Shown piece after piece: positions 54,885 to 64,000 of a DNA stretch of 64,000 nt. The notes beneath the pieces are model-generated. The model was not told the origin of the DNA, ran no database searches, and worked only from the letters and a program-made list of their open reading frames with translations. Origin of the DNA: Agapetus fuscipes (lineage: Eukaryota > Arthropoda > Insecta > Trichoptera > Glossosomatidae); contig OX637339.1 of assembly GCA_951799405.1 (NCBI GenBank), positions 1,302,001-1,366,000 of the forward strand, given 5' to 3'. The translations under genes were made by a program, and so were the position numbers. Numbering within the stretch: position 1 is the first letter of the stretch; each line of letters opens with the position of its first letter.

Positions 54885-55201
54885 TATTGACATTTAAGGT
54901 CATATTAAATGCATGCCCACAAGCTGACACATGTAAAATCGCGCTTACACATGATGCATGTGTACTAACTTACAATAAACCTCACAATATGAACATACAT
55001 TTTGTCATGTGGACATTTTGTCCGTGGACATTCTGTCGGTGGACATTTTGTCTGTGGACATTCTGTCTGTGGACATTTTGTCGTGACACGAGCATAAAAC
55101 TGGCCACTCCTGTCGCCTCTCTGTGGAACCGAGGTGACATTGGCAAATAAAACCATTTTTTACAGCATGGGTGATCAGCTTCATACCAACCTATAAGTCA
55201 A
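54885..55201 (-). repeat. retroposon C with an inner 17-bp tandem
   Basis: TAAATGCATGCCCACAAGCT ... ACCAACCTATAAGTCAAG on the - strand. At 55012-55086 the unit GTGGACATTTTGTCC/T (about 17 bp) is repeated five times, absent from other copies. Confidence 0.85.
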
Positions 55202-55995
55202 GCGATACGTGTGTTAATTTTTTTTATATTTGGCATTCCAAAACACCTGTATAAAAATTCAAAATTGTTTACCACAACTGGAAAAGGCTTACGGTAAAAT
55301 AAACATCATTCATCTCTCTCCAGCATCAACACTTTGAATATAAAAACTTTCATGCGTCTCTCTCACACAAAACTTTCCTACACAAACCACCAAAGCGCCA
55401 TCTATTGCAGGTACAAGAAAAAAACTATCAGTTCAAAACAGAGAGTCGCAGTGGGAGCACGTCAGTAAAGAGTGTTCTATAAAATAACTGTGCCATTTAT
55501 TATTACAAAAATAAACGTGTTTTGCTCTCAAACATAGTGTTTTATCGTTTAAAAACAGTGTTTTTTATTGTGTTTAGATTGAATTGTTGTAGTTTTAATC
55601 TGTGAAATTATAGTTTTTGTTGTGTAAGTGTGTTTGTTGGGTCGTGTCTTGTCAGACCTTGGTTAGATTTTGTGTTTCGCTGGCTTATCCACACTTCACT
55701 AAAGGTAAGTCAATTCTAATCATTTTACTTAAAAATGTACAGATTTTTTATAATACTCTACCCTTTATATTGTTTTAAATACATAATGAGTGCGGAATGT
55801 AAACATAGCCTGTGTTTTTGTGACAATATAAGTACCTATGGTGTGTGTTTTTACCTGCCAGGTATTCTGTACCTAATTGTACCTGTCACTGATATTATTA
55901 ATATCAAATACAATGACGATTGGTTTTTAAGCAGTGGATCTGAACCTTTTTGCGACCGGTTTGTTTGTTTTATTTCGAGAGATTTAAATTTGAGT
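55202..55995. other. unassigned; possible non-coding first exon ending at 55705
   Basis: Low-repeat DNA with TTCACTAAAGGTAAGTCA near 55690-55710, a consensus splice donor, preceded by ~250 bp without repeats. No coding frame or downstream exon identified. Confidence 0.25.
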
Positions 55996-55999
55996 TTGT

Positions 56000-56420
56000 T
56001 GACATGTAGGTTGGTATGAGGCTGACCAGCCATACTGTAAAATATGGTTAACTTCTCCAATGTTTTTTTTTCAAATTTTTTTGACCGGTCCGTAGTCCAG
56101 TGGCTTCGGACTCGTAAATGGAAGGTTGTGGGTTCGAATCCTGGCGAAGCACTAAAAATAAACCACTTACATTTTCAAATTTGCTCTTCCCTTGGTTAAG
56201 AAAATCATAAAACCTTTACCAACACCGGTCACTAAAGATCCATCCAGCCTTACAGCAACTGGGTCTTGCTTGATTATTGGCGCTTTGTAGCGACGACTAA
56301 GGTTGTAAACACCTCTACGGCACTACCACAAGTGTCATAGCCCCCTAGAGTCTTCGAAATCTTGAAAGTCTCCCGCACAGCATTTCTAAAAAAAAAAATG
56401 TTACCCCTGTTTCACCCCGT
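56000..56420 (+). repeat. retroposon C fragment split by SINE A
   Basis: GTAGGTTGGTATGAGGCTGA...TTCTCCAATGTT left, AATGTTACCCCTGTTTCACC right. Confidence 0.75.
56086..56396 (+). repeat. SINE A, full length, long-tail type
   Basis: TTGACCGGTCCGTAGTCCAG, CGAATCCTGGCGAAGCACTA, CCATCCAGCCTTACAGCAAC, CCCGCACAGCATTTCTAAAA. AATGTT appears on both sides, a possible target duplication. Confidence 0.9.
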
Positions 56421-56694
56421 TTTGCGTAATGTAGAGAAAGACAATTTTTTCAATGTTTAGTCGGAGTCTTATTCGATGTCATCGTGCGTCAAAAGGCACG
56501 AATTGAACTGTGAGAAGTTTCTCATTTATTTTGAAAGCTGAGTAAAGAGTTTCCGGTGCTATATTTATTATCTTCATTCGAACTTAAACCTTACCTCATA
56601 ATGCAAACGCTCCACACCGGTTGTCGACCACAATATAATAATTTTTATCAAAACCCTACAAGTTACCAGTAACATGATATTTTTATTATGTTTT

Positions 56695-57085
56695 TCCTTG
56701 ACTAACTCCTATGGGTTGGTATGAGGCTGACCACCCATACTGTAAAAATTGTTTTGTAACACTTTTTCAATGTCACCACTGTTTCAGGGGGGGGGGGGGC
56801 GGTAAGAGTTGCAGGGTTTACGCTAAAATGAGATTTGGGGTTTTTTTTTGTGAGTGCACATGCAATATGTGTAAACACAAACTCTCACATATCTACTGGT
56901 AGGCGTGCTGTAAATATGAATCTAAATCTATGTCTACAATGTTAGAGTTCGCGCTTATTAACAAACCTAAAAATAAACAAAAGCCCTGTAACTCTTGCCG
57001 AATTCTCCTGAAACAGTAAATTGGGAAAAGTGAAGCAGGTTTTTACAGTATGGCTGTTTAGTTATACCAATCTAAATGTAAATAA
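56695..57085. repeat. two retroposon C copies, head to head
   Basis: 56695-56935 is + (TTCCTTGACTAACTCCTATG to ATATGAATCTAAATCTATG, with a G-run inside); 56940-57085 is - (GTTCGCGCTTATTAAC... to TATACCAATC), 5' part only. Confidence 0.75.
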
Positions 57086-57097
57086 TAGTATAAGGAT

Positions 57098-57290
57098 AAT
57101 TTATTTGATGAGCACTGTTTTTGTGTGTATCACACCTCAAGAGCCCTCTGCGAGCTTGGCTTTCACTATAGAAAGCGCGACTTCTCAATCAAGGCTCATT
57201 TGCTGTAAGGCTGGATAGACCTTTGGTAAAGATATATGAATTTTTCAACTCAGCAAAGAGCATATTATTTGAAAATATAAATTGTTATAG
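57098..57290 (-). repeat. SINE A, short-tail type, head missing
   Basis: TTTATTTGATGAGCACTGTT, ATCACACCTCAAGAGCCCTC, TGCTGTAAGGCTGGATAGAC, CAGCAAAGAGCATATTATTT. Confidence 0.85.
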
Positions 57291-57489
57291 ATTTATGTTT
57301 TTTTAAATGAAAAAAAAAACACTATTTCTTTATTAAAACACTAGCAGACTGACCATGCTGCGCACGGCTGTCTGCTAGGCCCTTCGGGCAGTGTAAGTCT
57401 GGCTTCGCAATAATTTTTCCTCACACCTCCTTCATAGTAATTAAATGCTTTAAGAAGTAATTTGAAAAAAAATTGCGGTAAAAGGGTTA

Positions 57490-59800
57490 TTTAGTTCTTT
57501 CATGTTCTGAGTATCTTGTATGAAGCATGAGGTATGAGTCTGACCTCCCATAGGTACCTTAAAAAAATGTTCACTGAACGAATGTTTCTCTGTTTCTGAA
57601 AAGGCCGGCAAAAGTTGTAGGGCTTATGGTCAAGAGAGGCTGAAATTTTTATTTGTAATTACACATGCAGCGTTTGTAAGCGCAAACTCACTCATGTCTG
57701 CTTGGGGGCATGCATTCAATATGAATTATAAAATGTATGTATGCAACTTAGATTTATATTCTAAAATTAAAAACATCAAATGCCACAATTATATGTTAGC
57801 GTGAAAAAACATTTGCCAGTCTGAGCGTGTGAATTATATTTGAATTGATTTGCATTGAATATGAATTATAAAATGTATCTATGCAACTTAGATTAATATT
57901 CTAATATTAAAAACATCAAGTGCCACAATTATATGTTAGCGTGAAAAAACATTTGCCAGCTTGTGGGTGTGCATTGTATTTGAATCATCAAATCTCTTTT
58001 GTGCAACTTTAGATTATAAATTAAGATAACCGTTGTTTAAGGATTTTTCAAACTCAAATTCCTTGACTTAAGGGTTAGTATGAGGCTCACCACCCATATC
58101 GCATAAATGGGTTCACTTAACTAATGTTCCCCCTGTTTCTGAAAAGGTCGGCAAAAGTTGCAGAGCTTATGTGCATGAGAGGCCTTAATTTTAATTTGTA
58201 AGTTCACATGCAGCATTTTTAAGCGGGAACTCACTCTTGTCTCCATGGAAGCATGCATTGAATATGAATTATAAAATGTATCTATTCAACTTAGATTTAT
58301 ATTCTAATATTAAAAACATCAAGTGCCACAATTATATGTTAGCGTGAAATGACATTTGCCAGCTTATGGGTGTGCATTTAATTTTAATCATCAAATAAGT
58401 TTTTTGGCAACTTTAGATTATAAATTAAGATTAACGTTGTTTAAGGATTTTTCAAACTCAAATCCTTGACTGATAGGTTGGTATGCGGCTGACCACCCAT
58501 ACTGTGAAAAATGATTCACTTTGTTAATGTCACCCCTGTTTCAGGGAAGGATGGCAAGAGTTGCAGGGCTTATGTTCATTTGAGATTGGGTTTTATAATG
58601 TAGGTCCACATGCGGCATGTGCCAGCGCGAAATCATACATGTCTGCTTGTTGGAATGCATTGAATATAAATCTTAAATGATATATATCCTTGCAGCTTAG
58701 ATTAGATTAGAAATTCCTTGACTTATGGGTTAGTATGAGCCTGAATACCCATATCGCAAAAAATGGTTCATTTGAAAAATGTTTCCCCTGTTTTTGAAAA
58801 GGGTGGCAAAAGTTGCAGGGCTCATGTTCATTACAGGCCTTAATTTGAATTTGTAAGTTCACATACAGCATTTATAAGCGCGAATCCACTCGTGTCTCCA
58901 GGGGGGCATGCATTGAATATGAATTATAAAAGTTATTGTATCTGTGCAACTTAGATTATATATTCTAATATTTAAAAAAAATCAAGCGCCACAACTTTAT
59001 GTTAGCGTGAAATGACATTTGCCAGTTTGTGGGCGTGCATTCAATTTGAATCATCAAATAATTTTTTTTGCAACTTTAGATTATAAATTAAATGTAACGT
59101 TGTTGAAGGATTTTTCAAACTCAAATTCCTTGACTTATATGTTAGTGTGAGCCTGTATATCCATATCGCAAAAAATGGTTCACTTGACAAATGTTTCCCC
59201 TGTTTTTGAAAAGGTTGGCAAAAGTTGCAGGGCTTATGTTCATTACAGGCCTTAAATTTAATTTGTTAGTTAACATGCAGCATTTATATTCGCGAACACA
59301 CTCGTGTCTCCAGGGGGGCATACATTGAATATGAATTTTTAAAGTTATTGCATCTGTGCAACTTAGATTATATATTCTAATATTTAAAAAAAATCAAGCG
59401 CCACAACTATATGTAAGCGTGAAATGACATTTGCCAGTTTGTGGGCGTGCATTCAATTTGAATCATCAAATAACTTTTTTTGCAACTTTAGATTATAAAT
59501 TAAGATTACCGTTGTTTAAGGATTTTTCAAACTCAAATTCCTTGACTTAAGGGTTAGTATGAGGCTTACCACCCATATCGCATAAATGGGTTCACTTAAC
59601 AAATGTGTCCCCTGTTTCTGAAAAGGTCAGCAAAAGTTGCAGGGCTTATGGTCATGAGAGGCTGAAATTTTTATTTGTAAATACACATGCAGCATTTGTA
59701 AGCGCAAACTCACTCGTGTCTCCGTGCAGGAGTGCATTGAATATGAATTATAAATGTTAATGCGTCTATGCAACTTAGATTGTATATTGTAATAATACTT
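57490..59800 (+). repeat. tandem array of ~410-bp units built on retroposon C
   Basis: C starts (TTCCTTGACTTA or variants) at 58059, 58461, 58714, 59127 and 59538, preceded by a truncated start near 57510. Most units are a C copy plus a second C 3' half that carries GCCACAATTATATGTTAGCG, GACATTTGCCAGCTTGTGGG and GCAACTTTAGATTATAAATT. The 58461 unit is a single ~250-bp C copy. Units are diverged from standard C in common ways (for example CATATCGCAAAAAATGG), so they expanded locally. Confidence 0.9.
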
Positions 59801-60553
59801 AAAAAAAATTAAATGCCGCAATAAGTATGGTTTCATATAAAAAGTTGACCTAATCGATCGTCATTATTTCTAAAAAATACATGTTATAACTGGTTGAAGA
59901 ATAATTTTGAAATGAATAAAAAATATAGGTAGGTAGGTACTCAACGGAATTCAACCGAAAAAGAATCGACTTGGCAATGGCAACGATGGCAACTTTGAAG
60001 CCTATGTTGAAGTGCTGGCAATTTATTTGAAATTCGAATGTCAAAATGAGTTTTGTTTCTCGCATAGGTTTTACATAAAAAGGTGTTGTGATTGATCATG
60101 TTTATTTATTTAAAAAACAACAATTTAAAATCTACTAATGATGAGGAAGCACATCCCAAGTCCTGAACAATATTTGTTGTGAATATGACGTGCATCTGTT
60201 CAGGAGTTCTTCAGTTTGAATGCCATTAACGCACAACTATTTTGTATGGGGAGGCCGTTGCATTTTATAAAGATAAGGGATAAGGGATTAACGCACAATT
60301 ATTTTGTATGGGGAGGCCGTTGCTTTTTATAAAGATAAGGGATTGTTTTATTTTGTAATTGTAATCCTACCTGAAGATGACCATAATATGGCTGACCTAT
60401 ATTGTACTTAAAATTATAATTCAAATAATATATCAATATCGTGTGTGAAATAAAACAATGTTTTAATAAAAAAAATTGTGTTTTTTTTTAAGTTTATTTA
60501 AAAAGACAAATCTATCAACATGCATTTTCACAGTGTTTTCATACACAAACCAT

Positions 60554-60574
<21 letters not shown>
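59801..60574. other. no gene; two-copy ~68-bp tandem at 60227-60345
   Basis: ATTAACGCACAACTATTTTG and GTATGGGGAGGCCGTTGC repeat once. The rest is unrecognised. Confidence 0.55.
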
Positions 60575-60589
<15 letters not shown>

Positions 60590-60785
60590 AGATTTGTGGA
60601 AAGAAATGCAATCCACCAACCTATTTTACCTGGCCAGTTTTCTTCATGCGAAAGCAGAAGCTTGTGTGCATGCAACGGCATCGTTGAACCAGAGTCGAAG
60701 TTATCGTCGCGGGATTCGAACCAGCGTTATCCGGTTCCAAACAACCTGTCTTGATCCCCGCGGCTATAGCACCGACTAACATAAA
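60575..60785 (-). repeat. SINE D with a long poly(T) (antisense A-tail)
   Basis: A ~26-base T-run before AAATAGATTTGTGGAAAGAA; then CCAGAGTCGAAGTTATCGTC, GGGATTCGAACCAGCGTTAT and CCCCGCGGCTATAGCA. Confidence 0.85.
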
Positions 60786-60804
60786 TATAAATTGTTTGAT
60801 TATA

Positions 60805-60895
60805 TTTTTGTGCTCTGCCGGGATTCCAACCCACGATCTTCCATTTACGAGTCTGAAGCGCTACCACTAGACTACGGGCCGTTTAATATTACATA
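60805..60895 (-). repeat. SINE A head only
   Basis: TTTGTGCTCTGCCGGGATTC, CAACCCACGATCTTCCATTT and ACCACTAGACTACGGGCCG: head with box A and a changed box B. Confidence 0.85.
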
Positions 60896-61318
60896 TATCT
60901 TTGCAACGAAGAGTAGAGATCCATCAAATATTATTTAAAAAAAATATATAATTTCTATCGGACGGGTATTCTGCATCTCTCAAGAAACTCGTTCACTAAA
61001 GTGGGTCGAATACATTTTGTTGTTTTGTTTTGTTTTGTGATTCGAGTAGAGATGTACACGGATTTAGACGACATCTAAATGAGTCGTATAAATGCAAACG
61101 CCGTCAACTCCTTACGCGATGATTTTGAGAAAAATAAACTTGTGTTTTGAACGCCCAATTTTTTCCCAGTTGGAGATGACGGCGTTTGCACGAAATCATA
61201 CTTTTTCAATTAAAATTACGAAGGATTTACTTAGTGAGGTTTTCATCACATCGCACACAGCAAATGATTTGTTACACTACGCGGAATCAAATTAAATTAT
61301 TATCTCAAAATAATTACC
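60896..61318. other. no gene; small inverted repeat
   Basis: GCAAACGCCGTCA (about 61097) and TGACGGCGTTTGC (about 61177) are inverted 13-mers. Short ORFs only. Confidence 0.4.
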
Positions 61319-61475
61319 TGCAAGAGTTGCAGGGCTTATGTTCATTTGAGATTGGGTTTTTTATATTGTAGGTCCACATGCGGCATGTGTAAGCGCTAAA
61401 TTATGCATGTCTGCTTGTGGGAATGCATTTAATATGAATCTCAAATGATACATATCTTTGCAGCTTAGATTTAGA
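61319..61475 (+). repeat. retroposon C, 5'-truncated
   Basis: GCAAGAGTTGCAGGGCTTAT to TTGCAGCTTAGATTTAGATT, starting in the middle of the family. Confidence 0.9.
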
Positions 61476-61486
61476 TTTAGACTTCC

Positions 61487-61610
61487 TTATAATTAGTTCA
61501 CTTACTATGAGAAGTTACCCCCAATAGAATGTTTTACCCACGAATTGTCAAATAAGTGAATCAGCACTTATTCAGTTTTACCTCTAAACAAGGTGATATA
61601 ATTTATAAAA
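61487..61610. mobile_element. element family I, right-hand part
   Basis: ATTAGTTCACTTACTATGAG, AATAAGTGAATCAGCACTTA and TTCAGTTTTACCTCTAAA match 6.5 and 15.4 kb. It directly follows a C tail. Confidence 0.7.
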
Positions 61611-61782
61611 GCGTTTTCAAAGAAACCCATTTCGAGTACACAAAAGAAATAAATTAATAAGAAAGGTTATTTTCACTAGCATAATATGGGTATACTTGTA
61701 TAGATACTTAATTTTACTTAAGTACACTGTTTTATTATTTTCTGAAATACTTATCTGTGTGTCTTTCTTTGTTAAGTTCACT

Positions 61783-62098
61783 AAAGAGGAATGCAATTCA
61801 CTATTCTATTTTGCCTGTTCAAAAACAGGTATTAAATTTATCAATTAAAAAATCATTATATTGAATAAGAGTTTTAGGCTTACACGGCCGGCTGATGATG
61901 CTGGAGTTTTTTTTCCGGGATGATGTGTCACAGTTCTCATCAAGATCACCTTCATCATCATACTTCACGCTGAAGAAGCCCATCGTAGAAATGGGCGAAA
62001 CGTCCGGAAGCTCCATCTCTCACAGACCACGGCAACAGATCCCTGACAACATCACTCCAGAATCATTATATTATTTTGTTTATCAATAATTAATTACC
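61783..62098 (-). repeat. SINE D 3' part, split by a Penelope-like element
   Basis: AAAGAGGAATGCAATTCAC, TGCCTGTTCAAAAACAGGTA, then resumption at ATTTTGTTTATCAATAATTA. Head missing. Confidence 0.75.
61863..62060 (+). mobile_element. Penelope-like short element, 12-bp target duplication
   Basis: 198 bp between duplications AATCATTATATT (61851-61862, 62061-62072). Carries CACGCTGAAGAAGCCCATCG and AATGGGCGAAACGTCCGGAA: CTGAAGA, stem GCCCAT/ATGGGC, GAAA. The start TTTTAGGCTTACACGGCCGG is shared (inverted) with 5.85 kb. Confidence 0.95.
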
Positions 62099-62104
62099 CG
62101 TATT

Positions 62105-62347
62105 TTCCTTAACTTGTAGGTTGGTATGTGGCTGACCACCCAACCTGTAAAAGACGCTTCACTTTTCACTGTTTCAGGGAAGGTCGGCAAGAGTTGCAGG
62201 GCTTGTGTTCATTTGACATAATGTTTTTATGTTATAAGTCCACACGCGGCATGTATAATCGCAAACTTATACATGTCTGCTTATGGCTATGCATATCACA
62301 TGAATCTCAAATGTATGTATTTATTTTTGCAACTTAGATTATAGATA
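62105..62347 (+). repeat. retroposon C, full length
   Basis: TTCCTTAACTTGTAGGTTGG to TTTTGCAACTTAGATTATAG. Confidence 0.9.
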
Positions 62348-62554
62348 CAGATTGGTTGCTAAGGACAGTTGTCACATAGAAGACTGACATTTGCTCGCAG
62401 GGAAAAAGTTCCATATTAAAAAATATTTCGGGGCTCTTATGTTTTAAATTGAACCATTAGTTCCAAATTGAAATATCAGCAACATCCAACCTCGACAAAG
62501 AACTCCAGTCAAAATTATAACTGTAGTTTGAACCATAGTTTCGACATATAGGCA

Positions 62555-63052
62555 AGACCGGTCCATAGTTCAGTGGTAACACTTCGGACTCTGAATGGGA
62601 AGGTTGTGGGTTCAAATCCCGGCGGAGCACAAATAATATACCATTTATATTTTCAAATTTGCTCTTCGCTGGGTTGAAAAATTTATAAACCTTTACCAAT
62701 GACCGGTCAGCAAAGGTACATCCAGCCTTACAGCAACTGGGTCTTGCTTGAGAATTGGCGCTTTGTAGCGACAATTACCAAGCTCGTAAAAAGGTTGATA
62801 GCTCAATTGGTAGAATGCTTGCATTCTATGCCGAGAGCAAGGGTTCGATCTCAAAGGTTTACTCAGCCTTCACAAGAAATGAGAACCAGCCCCCTCCCCG
62901 GGAGCTGGGAAACCCCCACTTCAACTGAAAGTGGTTGGTGTGAGGCCGGCCCCCTTACCCGTAAAAATAAATAGGTCCCGAATCGCCACATGCGACCCCT
63001 TCGAGGAGAACGCAGGCAAGAAGTTACACTATATGTGTAGCTTAGTTAGTTT
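62555..63052 (+). repeat. A-B dimeric SINE, complete
   Basis: SINE A from ACCGGTCCATAGTTCAGTGG to CGCTTTGTAGCGAC, junction AAGCTCGTAAAAAGG, then SINE B head TTGATAGCTCAATTGGTAGA, box B GGGTTCGATCTC, and body to ACACTATATGTGTAGCTTAG. Two tRNA-like heads in one unit; same junction as at 36.3 kb. Confidence 0.9.
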
Positions 63053-63327
63053 TTTAAATAGATGTATGTATTCAATACTTTATGGTCTCTACACCGAAGG
63101 CTTTTGAGGATGACGTCACTGAGGTCAACTGCTATACTCACAAGTATTTTCGCTTCGGAGAATTTTAACGGTCGCAAGACATTCCTCGGCCGTGAGACTG
63201 CCCGACAGATTTTAGCACACCTTTACGCAACTTAGCTGCACATACACTTCAATTTCTTACGCCGCCTTTGCCTACAATCGGAGGTGGCAAGAGCATAGTA
63301 TAAGCCAGCTCCACGCTTAGTCATTGG

Positions 63328-63712
63328 CTTATCTATAATCTAAGCTGCAAGTATATATCACATTTGAGATCTTATTGAATGCATTCCCATTGCGATTACA
63401 CATGCCGCATGTGGACCTACAACACCTTCTCTCAGGGTCAGTCTCCTCTCCACTGACCCACGCCCTGCATATCCATCCCATCCGGGGATGTGTCACAGGA
63501 CTCGCATGCAAAAGTTATGTGAGATGCGAGTGGCAGAAGGCCCTCCCGTGAAGCTACACCTTCCCAAGTGTTTACACAAAGCATATAAAAACCCAAATCT
63601 CAAATTAACACAAGCACCGCAACTCTTGCCGACCTTACCTGAAGCAGTGGTGACATTGGCATAGTGAACCAGTTTTTTTTTAAGTATGGAAGATCAAGGA
63701 ATAATAGGCAAA
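63328..63712 (-). repeat. retroposon C carrying a 160-bp unknown insert
   Basis: ATAATCTAAGCTGCAAGTAT...CATGTGGACCTACAACAC and TATAAAAACCCAAATCTCAA...AGATCAAGGAATA are C; 63425-63586 (CTTCTCTCAGGGTCAGTCTC ... GTGTTTACACAAAG) is not. The stretch 63053-63327 before it shows no recognised element. Confidence 0.8.
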
Positions 63713-63724
63713 TTAAATTTTTAT

Positions 63725-63880
63725 GTTGCTTGTGATGTTTTGTCATGTGATGTTTTTTCATCTGCCGTTTATGGTATGTTCTGTTTTAACTACATGTAGG
63801 TTTTTGTCATGTAATGTTAAGTCATGTGACGTTATGTCATATGCTGTTTTGTCACAGTGCTGTTCTATCCTTTCACCCTT
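63725..63880. repeat. satellite, inverted copy of 53.29-53.77 kb
   Basis: TTGTGATGTTTTGTCATGTG, GTGACGTTATGTCATATGC and GTCACAGTGCTGTTCTATCC are the reverse complement of units near 53300-53400 (GGATAGAACAGCAC...). Confidence 0.85.
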
Positions 63881-63956
63881 GGCTACAATTAACATTGGGT
63901 GCGGATAGTACTTGGATGAGCTACCGCTCAGGTACACCGCGTGTCGTTGGCATCTT

Positions 63957-64000
63957 GGACCGGTCCGTAGTCCAGTGGCAGCACTTCGGACTCGTAAATG
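63957..64000 (+). repeat. SINE A head, cut by window end
   Basis: TGGACCGGTCCGTAGTCCAG then TGGCAGCACTTCGGACTCGT; the element continues beyond the window. Confidence 0.9.

Overview
This window looks like nuclear DNA from an insect or other arthropod. It is AT-rich and intron-bearing, and most of it is transposable elements. Three host genes can be built from phase-consistent exons with canonical GT/AG borders. (1) On the + strand, the last two coding exons of an MCRIP2/FAM195-type gene (3606-3665 and 4954-5099). (2) On the - strand, a five-exon WS/DGAT-type acyltransferase gene (25301 down to 18691), with a HHSLGDG active-site motif and a NLPGP motif in the C-terminal domain. (3) On the - strand, a four-coding-exon Mpv17/PMP22-family gene (48235 down to 38028), giving a complete 182-residue protein. 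The organism call rests on gene structure and on insects being known to carry WS/DGAT-type proteins; the species cannot be named from sequence alone.

Everything else that can be recognised is repeats. The only long intact ORF without introns is a CR1/L2-type LINE ORF2 (44553-47618, 1021 aa, endonuclease plus reverse transcriptase) inside intron 1 of the Mpv17-like gene. A 5'-truncated sister copy lies at 28447-29085, and older 3' fragments lie at about 2575, 3690, 8540, 14533 and 25916. RTE-like LINE fragments lie at about 1567, 25395, 29099, 33540, 42258, 48490 and 51575. Short elements dominate. They include three tRNA-headed SINEs (A, B and D, named here), a ~250-bp retroposon 'C' ending in ATTAG-type short repeats (more than 25 copies), and several TIR/MITE families: E with a 4-bp target duplication, G with a 3-bp CNG duplication, H with TAA, and a hAT-like one with 8 bp. 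There is also a set of Penelope-like short elements that share a CTGANGA-hairpin-GAAA core and carry exact 9-12 bp target duplications.

Region by region: 1-5 kb holds a 31-bp minisatellite, SINEs and the MCRIP-like 3' exons. 5-18 kb is repeats only. 18.7-25.3 kb is the acyltransferase gene with SINEs and MITEs in its introns. 25.4-36.5 kb is nested repeats. 36.6-48.3 kb is the Mpv17-like gene, followed downstream by decayed tandem copies of its own last exon. 48.3-64 kb is repeats, including a 148-bp tandem array made from an RTE 3' end and a ~410-bp tandem array of retroposon C. The genes do not form an operon; their nesting and spacing are shaped by transposon traffic. The most informative material is the insertion record: repeats inside repeats with readable target duplications, a twin-priming-type inversion, an A-B dimeric SINE, and the Penelope-like hairpin elements.
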